From Clostridia bacterium (GTDB lineage Bacteria; Bacillota; Clostridia; Oscillospirales; CAG-272): a stretch of DNA of 44,817 nt. The notes beneath the pieces were generated by a model. The model had not been told where the DNA came from. It made no database searches and worked only from the letters and a program-made list of their open reading frames with translations. The translations under genes were made by a program, and so were the position numbers. The stretch is taken from contig JAFXJH010000126.1 in assembly GCA_017532425.1 (NCBI GenBank), forward strand, positions 1-44,817, read 5' to 3'. Positions 1 to 5,831 of this stretch are shown here, piece by piece. Position 1 is the stretch's first letter. Each line of letters opens with the position of its first letter.

Positions 1-294
1 CAGGTAAGAGTGCTTCCCATTACCGACAGAAATAACGAATACACCGATAAGCTGGTGGATATGCTCACCGCCGCAGGCATCAAGGCTGAAAGCGACAAGA
101 GAGCAGAAAAGACGGGCTACAAGATCAGAGAAGCACAGCTTGCAAAGATCCCCTATATGCTCGTTCTCGGTGCAAAGGAAGTCGAAGAGGGAACGGTTGC
201 CGTTCGTTCGCGTAAGGCACTCGATATGGGCGCTATGCCGATAGACGATTTCGTAAATATGGCACTTGAAGAGATCAGAACAAAGGCTAAATAA
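1..294 (+). CDS. thrS: Threonyl-tRNA synthetase, C-terminal fragment (5' end outside window)
   Basis: The reading frame is open from base 1 and ends at TAA 292-294, so only the last 97 residues are present. They match the C-terminal anticodon-binding domain of class II threonyl-tRNA synthetases. The visible signs are a start near VRVLPITDRN, the stretch KTGYKIREAQLAKIPYML, and the G-x-KEVEEGTVAVRSR strand. In the intact enzyme this domain recognises the tRNA-Thr anticodon, while the catalytic core lies upstream of the window. The gene is followed by an 11-bp hairpin (359-386). Identity is confident; the N-terminal domain composition cannot be seen. Confidence 0.93.
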   Translation, partial: QVRVLPITDRNNEYTDKLVDMLTAAGIKAESDKRAEKTGYKIREAQLAKIPYMLVLGAKEVEEGTVAVRSRKALDMGAMPIDDFVNMALEEIRTKAK

Positions 295-296
295 TA

Positions 297-340
297 AAAA
301 TAAAAGGACGGAAAATTCTCTCTGCATTCTTAGCGGAGAA
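297..340. repeat. Left copy of an inverted repeat flanking 297-996
   Basis: The block AAATAAAAGGACGGAAAA (298-315), a 15-bp variable spacer and TAGCGGAGAA (331-340) recurs in inverted orientation at 955-996. Each copy begins within a few bases of the stop codon of the gene outside it (thrS on the left, the DUF1667 gene on the right). It may be the end of an element or a duplicated 3' flank. Confidence 0.5.
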
Positions 341-358
341 CTGACAGGCACAAAAATT

Positions 359-394
359 TCAGCAGAGAACTTGTTTTCTCTGCTGATTTGTGTT
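359..394 (+). terminator. Probable terminator of thrS
   Basis: An 11-bp perfect stem (TCAGCAGAGAA at 359-369 with TTCTCTGCTGA at 376-386) encloses a 6-nt loop. It is followed by TTTGTGTT. The U tract is interrupted, so termination may be partial. Confidence 0.6.
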
Positions 395-410
395 ATAATG
401 GAACTAACGA

Positions 411-550
411 AAAGCCTTCCTCCGGGAGGAAGGGGGACCGCGGCAGCGGTGGAAGGAGCCCGTGTGACTTTAGGGTTGTACTAAGTTCATTGTAACGTGC
501 TCTCCCTCAGTCAGCTTCGCTGACAGCTCCCTCCCGGAGGGAGCCTTTGG
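411..550. mobile_element. MITE-like palindromic element with about 50-bp imperfect terminal inverted repeats
   Basis: The left end AAAGCCTTCCTCCGGGAGGA (411-430) and the right end, read in reverse complement from 550 as AGGCTCCCTCCGGGAGGGAG, are imperfect inverted copies. Both contain CCTCCGGGAGG followed by a hairpin-forming block, a G(A/G)AGGAG-like block and a C(A/G)(C/T)GT block. The right arm also contains its own GTCAGCGAAGCTGAC palindrome (506-520, complement). Short elements of this look are common between genes in gut Clostridia. There is no transposase and no clear target-site duplication. It accounts for most of the gene-free 295-660 stretch. Confidence 0.6.
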
Positions 551-660
551 ACGCGCGCAACCTTAGGGGTATGGGCTTTGCCCGAAGCCGTTGTAATACA
601 AAGGCGAAACTGGCGATAAATAAAACGATAGACAAGAATTTGCCAAAGGAGTATGCTTGT

Positions 661-837
661 ATGAAAAAGGTATTTAGGATTATTCTGTTTATTATGGCTC
701 TTGCCATTGGTGGCTGGTTAGGCACAATATTTCTTGCTGGATTTGAACCTCTCAAAATGCTCGCATTCTTTGCTGTATGTGGTGTATTGGGTGTAGTGTT
801 CCATCAGATTGATAAGAGAATTACGAAAGACAAGTAA
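661..837 (+). CDS. Small membrane protein of 58 aa, unknown function
   Basis: An ATG at 661 is preceded by AAAGGAG (645-651) at good spacing, which makes the short version much more likely than the longer open frame that begins at 547 inside the repeat. The product starts MKKVFRIILF. It has two hydrophobic segments, about residues 5-25 and 30-47, joined by a short FEPLK turn, and a basic C-terminal tail (DKRITKDK). This suggests a two-pass membrane hairpin. It lies alone between a MITE-like element and a strong terminator, inside a pair of inverted repeats. I recognise no family and cannot assign a function. Expression is plausible from the RBS and terminator but unproven. Confidence 0.55.
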   Translation: MKKVFRIILFIMALAIGGWLGTIFLAGFEPLKMLAFFAVCGVLGVVFHQIDKRITKDK

Positions 838-864
838 GCCAAATTCCAAATTTATTGAATAGTT

Positions 865-904
865 AACCCCGACAGATTTTTAATGGTCTGTCGGGGTTTA
901 TTGT
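865..904 (+). terminator. Rho-independent terminator
   Basis: A 12-bp perfect stem AACCCCGACAGA (865-876) / TCTGTCGGGGTT (887-898) with a 10-nt loop is followed by TATTGTTTGTTT. It sits 27 bp after the small membrane protein gene. Confidence 0.8.
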
Positions 905-954
905 TTGTTTATCGCGGATCGATTTCGCAATGTGTTAGCAAGTAAATTTTTAAT

Positions 955-996
955 TTCTCCGCTAATTTTGCACACCGTTTTCCGTCCTTTATTTTT
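955..996. repeat. Right copy of the inverted repeat flanking 297-996
   Basis: TTCTCCGCTA (955-964) and TTTTCCGTCCTTTATTTTT (978-996) are the inverted counterpart of 297-340. The right copy overlaps the stop codon of the DUF1667 gene. Confidence 0.5.
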
Positions 997-1346
997 TATA
1001 TCTCTCCACCCGTTACTATCACGTTAGCACCGGTTCCAAGAATGTTTTCTATTACAACGTCGGGTGCAGACGCGGACTTTGATATCCTTATCTTGTTTAT
1101 TTCTTTCATACACTCGAAAATGAGCTCCTTGGGAATAGGCTTGTCGGTTTTGACAGCTACAACACCTCCGTCCTCACAAAGAACGGTGGTGGTGAGAGTT
1201 CTTACGGGAGAGGAGATCTCGTTTTTGGCATAAACAGCGCCTCTCGGACAAGCGTTGTCGGTAACCGAGTTTACTTGCTTGCCTTCGTAATCGACGGTCA
1301 TCTCACAGCCGCGAGGACAAATTATACACGTAATCTTTCTAGTCAT
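996..1346 (-). CDS. DUF1667 protein of the GlpA-like glycerol-3-phosphate locus
   Basis: This 116-aa protein has cysteines in the pattern C-x2-C-x3-C near the N terminus (CIICPRGC), a further Cys in NACPRGA, and a conserved core (SSPVRTLTTTV; TDKPIPKELIFECM). That is the signature of DUF1667, a small protein routinely encoded beside GlpA-like and FAD oxidoreductase genes in anaerobic Firmicutes. The cysteines suggest metal or Fe-S binding, so it may act as an electron carrier in place of GlpC; that role is inferred. It has an RBS GGGAGGT and starts 17 bp after the upstream oxidoreductase, so it is the distal gene of the operon. Two cysteine pairs are intact. Confidence 0.88.
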   Translation of the reverse strand: MTRKITCIICPRGCEMTVDYEGKQVNSVTDNACPRGAVYAKNEISSPVRTLTTTVLCEDGGVVAVKTDKPIPKELIFECMKEINKIRISKSASAPDVVIENILGTGANVIVTGGEI

Positions 1347-1363
1347 CTTTTGCTACCTCCCAC

Positions 1364-2617
1364 TTACTCTATAGAAAGGGAAAGAACAGATCCGCTTGCT
1401 TCTTTTATCATAGCCTCGGTGATCTTTACGGTTTCCATTTCTCCGGGTGCGAATTTTATCTTTTTGCGTCTGAAAATTTCCTTGTCGCCGTCTTTTATGA
1501 CGATATAGCTGTCACGGAAAACGTTGGAGACACGGAAGTAGACGTTTACATCCTTTGCTTCCGTGATAACGCGCGGAACGGTGTATCTTACTTTTCCGTC
1601 GCACTCAAGCTTTATCTCGATCTTTTCGGGTCTCTTGCCGAAGATGTAGTCTGCGGCAGCTCTTCCCGCGATCTCGGCTTCCTCGGATACGTAGTCAACA
1701 AGATCGTGAACGTGAAGTACGTTTCCGCAGGCGAAAACGCCCTCTGCATCGGTCTCGCGATTCTGGTCGACGATAGCGCCGCCGGTTACGCTGTCAAGCT
1801 CGATGTCAGCTCCACGTGTAAGCTCGTTTTCGGGGATAAGACCGACAGAAAGAAGAAGAGTGTCGCATTCAATGAACTCTTCGCTGCCTTCGATAGGACG
1901 GCGATTTTCGTCAACTGCGGCGATAGTAACGCCTGTGAGCCTCTTTTCGCCGTGGATCTTGACAACGGTGTGTGAAAACTTGAGCGGTATAGAGAAATCG
2001 TTAAGACACTGCTCGATATTTCTTGCAAGTCCGCCCGAATAAGGCATAAGCTCGCATACAGCCTTTACCTTGGCACCTTCAAGGGTCATACGTCTTGCCA
2101 TAATAAGACCGATGTCGCCCGAGCCGAGAATGACTACCGACTTTCCGGGGAGATAACCCTTCATATTGACAAATTTCTGTGCTGTTCCGGCAGAATATAT
2201 TCCTGCAGGACGGCTTCCCGCGATGTTGAGAGCACCTCTCGGGCGCTCGCGGCATCCCATTGCGAGAATGATAGCATCGGCTTCGACAGTGAAAAGACCT
2301 TCGCTTTCATTTACGGCAGTTATTTTTCTGTCGCGGGTAAACGACAAAACTGTTGTGTTGAGCATATAGGGAATGTTGTGCTTTCTTACAAGCTCCGAAT
2401 ATCTGCGGGCGTATTCGGGGCCGGTAAGCTCCTCACCGAAGCGATGAAGACCGAACCCGTTGTGAATACACTGCGGAAGGATTCCGCCGAGACGCTGGTC
2501 TCTTTCAAGAATCAGAATATCACGAATTCCTGCCTCGTGAGCGGCAACTGCGGCACTCATACCTGCAGGACCGCCACCGATTATGGCAAGCTGAACTTTT
2601 TTTGTATTTGTATCCAT
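1364..2617 (-). CDS. NAD(P)/FAD-dependent oxidoreductase of the GlpA-like locus
   Basis: This 417-aa flavoprotein opens with the FAD-binding Rossmann motif IGGGPAGMSAA (about residues 13-23). A second dinucleotide-binding motif, ILGSGDIGLIMARR, lies near residue 160, and a late FAD motif GVFACGNVLHVHDLVDYV near residue 290. The order matches the pyridine-nucleotide disulphide reductase-like flavoproteins found next to GlpA-like dehydrogenases. It lacks a redox CxxC in the active-site position, so it is probably not a thioredoxin-type reductase. It probably passes electrons between the dehydrogenase and NAD(P) or a ferredoxin-like acceptor in the cytoplasm. It lies 53 bp downstream of the [2Fe-2S] segment and is co-transcribed with its neighbours. 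The exact electron acceptor is unknown. Confidence 0.85.
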   Translation of the reverse strand: MDTNTKKVQLAIIGGGPAGMSAAVAAHEAGIRDILILERDQRLGGILPQCIHNGFGLHRFGEELTGPEYARRYSELVRKHNIPYMLNTTVLSFTRDRKITAVNESEGLFTVEADAIILAMGCRERPRGALNIAGSRPAGIYSAGTAQKFVNMKGYLPGKSVVILGSGDIGLIMARRMTLEGAKVKAVCELMPYSGGLARNIEQCLNDFSIPLKFSHTVVKIHGEKRLTGVTIAAVDENRRPIEGSEEFIECDTLLLSVGLIPENELTRGADIELDSVTGGAIVDQNRETDAEGVFACGNVLHVHDLVDYVSEEAEIAGRAAADYIFGKRPEKIEIKLECDGKVRYTVPRVITEAKDVNVYFRVSNVFRDSYIVIKDGDKEIFRRKKIKFAPGEMETVKITEAMIKEASGSVLSLSIE

Positions 2618-2670
2618 ATCTGTTGTTCAAACCTTTCTGTGTGAAAATAAATTCAAGATCATCCTTGAAT

Positions 2671-2973
2671 TTATTCAGCGCCCTTTGTTTTGGAAACGTT
2701 TATAATAGAATCATCACCGTTTTTGGTAACCGAGGTGAAGGAGCATCCGAACTCGCGAGCGATTATTTCGGTAACGCTCGGCATACAGAATCCACCCTGA
2801 CATCTGCCCATTCCGCTACGCGTGCGGCGCTTTACACCGTCAATGTCGACGGCACGCGGATTTCGTGTAAGTGCGTCTATTATTTCGCCCTCGCTGATGG
2901 TTTCACAGCGGCAAACGATCTTTCCGAATGCTGGATGAGCCTTTATATATTCGCGCTTTTCGTCTGCGGACAT
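2671..2973 (-). CDS. [2Fe-2S] BFD-like C-terminal part of a split GlpA-type dehydrogenase
   Basis: This 100-aa frame carries the BFD-like cluster-binding motif: CRCETISEGEI (C-x-C) followed by GMGRCQGGFC (C-x4-C), the four cysteines expected for a [2Fe-2S] site. In GlpA-like oxidoreductases of Clostridia this domain is the C terminus of one protein of about 480 residues. Here it is in a different frame from the 370-aa N-terminal part. Reading upstream of its ATG in the same frame gives NPIRRSYHFFKE, which resembles the linker normally joining the two domains. The ATG has AAGGAA only one base upstream, too close for a proper RBS. I infer it is the downstream half of a frameshifted gene, not an independent one. 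Confidence 0.75.
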   Translation of the reverse strand: MSADEKREYIKAHPAFGKIVCRCETISEGEIIDALTRNPRAVDIDGVKRRTRSGMGRCQGGFCMPSVTEIIAREFGCSFTSVTKNGDDSIINVSKTKGAE

Positions 2974-2999
2974 TTCCTTGAAGAAGTGGTAAGACCTTC

Positions 3000-4112
3000 T
3001 TATGGGGTTGAGCTTTCGTTTGCAGTAAACTTAACGCCGAGCTCTGCAAGAATATCCTTTACGTAAAGTGCGATAGCGGGAGCGGCTGAAAGTCCGGGGC
3101 TTTCTATTCCGGCAACGTTTACAAACTTGTCGCCGAAGGGACGGATTATAAAGTCGCCTGTGTTTCCGACTGCACGAAGCCCCGTGAAGGAGGTTATAGC
3201 CTTGTTAAGGGGTACCTTGGGAGCATTTTTTCTTGCGGCTGCGCTTACGGCAGAAAGACCGCTTGCAGACGTGGAATGGTCTTCCTTGTCATCCATATTT
3301 TCGGCAGTAGGACCGAGAATAAGGTTGCCGTCGGCGGTAGGTGACATAAGGATACCTTTTCCGAGAGGAGTAGGTACGGTAAAGATAGTGTGACTGAAGA
3401 AATTACCGCAGTCTCTGTCAAGAAGGATGTACTCGCCGCGGCGGGGAGTGATCTTTATGGTATCGTCTCCGACCATAGAGGCGATCTTGTCGGAATATAA
3501 TCCCGCGCAGTTTATGACCTTGGATGCGGATATTTTTTGACCGTCACTTGAGGTGATCTCATATGCATCGCCCTTGTCTTCGATAGAATTGACCTCGAAA
3601 TCGCACATAAGGTCTGCGCCGTTGTCCATAGCGTTGCCTATAGCGGCTATAGTAAGACCGTAAGGACAGATTATTGCACCGGTGGGCGCGAGAAGTGCAG
3701 AGGTAGCCTCGTCGGAAAGATTTGGCTCTATCTCGTGGAGCTCCTCCTTGTTTAGCAGACGAAGATCCTTTACTCCGTTTGCTATACCTCTTTCAAGCAG
3801 ATTTTCAAGTATAGCTTTGTCGCTGTCGGAAAATCCGACGACAAGCGAACCCACTCTTTTATATTTTACACCAAGCTCGCGTGCTACGTCCTCCATAAGC
3901 TCGGAGCCGCGAACGTTGAGCTTTGCTTTAAGTGAACCGATAGCGGCATCAAATCCTGCGTGTACGATGGCGCTGTTTGCCTTGCTTGCACCCATAGAAA
4001 CGTCGTTTTCTTTTTCGAGTACACAAATTTTAAGCTTGTATGCCGAGAGTGTGCGTGCGATCATAGCGCCTACCACACCTGCGCCGATTATCGCAATATC
4101 ATAGCGTTGCAT
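3000..4112 (-). CDS. glpA: GlpA-like FAD-dependent glycerol-3-phosphate dehydrogenase, N-terminal part (frameshifted)
   Basis: This 370-aa flavoprotein opens with a GxGxxG FAD motif (IIGAGVVGAMIARTL, about residues 8-22) and CVLEKEND. It has the DAO/GlpA features GASKANSAIVHAGFDA, PRRGEYILLD and GLRAVGNTGDFIIRP. It would oxidise glycerol-3-phosphate or a related 2-hydroxyacid to feed the partner flavoprotein. The frame ends STP-stop, but a one-base shift continues as NPIRRSYHFFKEM into the BFD-like [2Fe-2S] frame. One missing T on the coding strand (near 3010-3012) would restore an uninterrupted SFNPIRR linker. It leads the minus-strand operon behind a good promoter at 4151-4179. L-2-hydroxyglutarate oxidase (LhgO-like) is an alternative name for the fold. 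Confidence 0.82.
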   Translation of the reverse strand: MQRYDIAIIGAGVVGAMIARTLSAYKLKICVLEKENDVSMGASKANSAIVHAGFDAAIGSLKAKLNVRGSELMEDVARELGVKYKRVGSLVVGFSDSDKAILENLLERGIANGVKDLRLLNKEELHEIEPNLSDEATSALLAPTGAIICPYGLTIAAIGNAMDNGADLMCDFEVNSIEDKGDAYEITSSDGQKISASKVINCAGLYSDKIASMVGDDTIKITPRRGEYILLDRDCGNFFSHTIFTVPTPLGKGILMSPTADGNLILGPTAENMDDKEDHSTSASGLSAVSAAARKNAPKVPLNKAITSFTGLRAVGNTGDFIIRPFGDKFVNVAGIESPGLSAAPAIALYVKDILAELGVKFTANESSTP

Positions 4113-4150
4113 AATATATTACCCTTTCTTATATAGCGTACTATGTTATA

Positions 4151-4179
4151 ATTTTATCACAGTGTCTATTTGTTGTCAA
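4151..4179 (-). promoter_or_regulatory. Sigma-A type promoter of the GlpA-like operon
   Basis: On the minus strand TTGACA (4179-4174), 17 bp, TAAAAT (4156-4151). It lies 39 bp upstream of the ATG at 4112. Confidence 0.75.
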
Positions 4180-4291
4180 TGTTTAATTTACAGATAATAA
4201 CGAAAGTTTTTCGTTATTTTATGTGACTTATATCGAATATGGCGACAAATAAAACGCAGGAAATATTTTGTATTATGCACTGCTCAGTATC

Positions 4292-4320
4292 TTGAAAAGA
4301 GAGAGCGTATGTGCTATAAT
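4292..4320 (+). promoter_or_regulatory. Sigma-A type promoter of the ADP-ribosylglycohydrolase gene
   Basis: TTGAAA (4292-4297), 17 bp, TATAAT (4315-4320). It sits 82 bp before the chosen ATG and is divergent from the GlpA-like operon promoter. Confidence 0.75.
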
Positions 4321-4402
4321 GTGAAAAAAGCCTAGTGATCAGAAAAGCGTCTGATTTGTACGGTAAAAATATATTATTGCTCATTTGGAAGGAGAAAATG
4401 CT

Positions 4403-5767
4403 ATGTCAAACAAGATTCCGCAACCGAGATACGAAAAGCTCCACGCTTGGGAGGTTTATTCAAAGGATATTGATACAGAATATGTGCAGTGTATCGAAGA
4501 GGGAAAGGATATAGAAAAGCTGAAGCCTCTTTTCGATGCGGTTTCCAAAATGGATTATACAAAGGAAAGGGAAGAAGCCGCAGATATCATATACCGCAAG
4601 ATAATGGATGCTCCGCAGGTCGACGGATATAAATACAACGAGCCGTCTGATCTTGAAGGAATATTTGCTCTGCGCGACTCGTTTGAATTTAAGGCAAGGG
4701 AAGTCACGGATGAGGAAATGAAGGATAAGATCCTAGGCGCGTGGCTCGGAAGAGTTTGCGGATGCCTTCTCGGAAAGCCTATCGAAGGAATAAGAACGCC
4801 CGATCTCTATCCTCTGCTCAAAAAGACGGGAAATTTCCCGCTGAAAAGATATATTCTCGCATCCGAGCTTACAGACGAGATCATAAACGAATGTAAATTC
4901 CCGCTCAGAGGAAGATGCTTTGCAGATACGCTAAAGGGTAAAGCTCCCGCAGACGACGATACAAACTATACCGCGATCGGATACGATATAGTAAGACGCT
5001 TCGGAAGAAACTTTACTCCCCTTAACGTTATTGATTACTGGGTAAATTTCCAGGGCAAGAACGCATATTGCACGGCAGAACGCGTTGCTTACAGAAACTT
5101 CGTTGCGGGATATTTTCCGCCCGATACCGCAGTATATAAGAATCCCTACCGCGAATGGATAGGTGCGCAGATACGCGGAGATTTCTTCGGATATATCAAT
5201 CCGGGAGATATGCAGACAGCGGCTGATATGGCGTGGAGAGATGCAAGCATATCGCACGTAAAGAACGGAATATACGGCGAAATGTTCGCTTCGGCTATGA
5301 TAGCCGCGGCGGCTGTTTCGGATAGTCTTGAGGACGTAGTACGCGCAGGTATATCGCAGATACCGAAGACCTCAAGACTTTACGAGAGAATATCTGCGCT
5401 TCTTGATTTTTACAAAGCAGGCGGCTCGGCAGACGATTTCTTTGCCGACTTCGCAAAGAGATATAACGAATTTTCGGGTCACGATTGGTGCCATACCATT
5501 TCGAACGCAGAGATCGTTGCGGCATGTGTGCTTTACGGAGAAGGCGACTTCGGAAAATCGATATGCCTCGCGGTACAGCAGGGCTTTGATACCGACTGTA
5601 ACGGTGCGACCGTCGGATCGGTTATCGGCATAATGAAGGGAAGCTCTGCTGTCGGCGAGCAGTGGACAGCTCCGACAAGCTTTATGCTCGAAACAACGAT
5701 CTTCGGTATTGGAGACGTTGATATCAGAGAAATGGCAGAAAAGACGCTTGAATTTATAGCAAAATAA
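4403..5767 (+). CDS. ADP-ribosylglycohydrolase (ARH/DraG) family protein
   Basis: This 454-aa protein has the ARH-fold metal motifs. GAWLGRVCGCLLGKPIEG is the N-terminal helix, PADDDTNYT provides the Asp-Asp-Thr magnesium ligands, and GFDTDCNGATVGSVIG provides the C-terminal Asp-Thr-Asp ligands. Family members hydrolyse ADP-ribose-protein or O-glycosidic/N-glycosidic ribosyl bonds. In gut bacteria many related proteins sit in nucleoside or sugar loci, so the substrate is uncertain. The first 110 or so residues are an extension before the ARH core. The ATG at 4403 was chosen because AAGGAG (4389-4394) lies 8 bases upstream; a TTG at 4385 has no RBS. It is transcribed alone from 4292-4320 and ends at a strong terminator. 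Confidence 0.85.
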   Translation: MSNKIPQPRYEKLHAWEVYSKDIDTEYVQCIEEGKDIEKLKPLFDAVSKMDYTKEREEAADIIYRKIMDAPQVDGYKYNEPSDLEGIFALRDSFEFKAREVTDEEMKDKILGAWLGRVCGCLLGKPIEGIRTPDLYPLLKKTGNFPLKRYILASELTDEIINECKFPLRGRCFADTLKGKAPADDDTNYTAIGYDIVRRFGRNFTPLNVIDYWVNFQGKNAYCTAERVAYRNFVAGYFPPDTAVYKNPYREWIGAQIRGDFFGYINPGDMQTAADMAWRDASISHVKNGIYGEMFASAMIAAAAVSDSLEDVVRAGISQIPKTSRLYERISALLDFYKAGGSADDFFADFAKRYNEFSGHDWCHTISNAEIVAACVLYGEGDFGKSICLAVQQGFDTDCNGATVGSVIGIMKGSSAVGEQWTAPTSFMLETTIFGIGDVDIREMAEKTLEFIAK

Positions 5768-5781
5768 AAAAACGACAGAAA

Positions 5782-5818
5782 TGCGTAGTGTCCCTTAAGG
5801 ACACTACGCACTTTTTTT
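5782..5818 (+). terminator. Strong bidirectional terminator
   Basis: A 12-bp perfect stem TGCGTAGTGTCC (5782-5793) / GGACACTACGCA (5799-5810) with a CTTAA loop is followed by CTTTTTTTG. An A-rich stretch on the other side (AAAAAAACG) lets it also serve the convergent minus-strand gene. Confidence 0.9.
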
Positions 5819-5831
5819 GTCGTTTTTATCA

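Noticed and set aside
3000..3030. Programmed -1 frameshifting in glpA
   Set aside because: No slippery heptamer or strong downstream hairpin is visible at the junction, so a simple indel is preferred.
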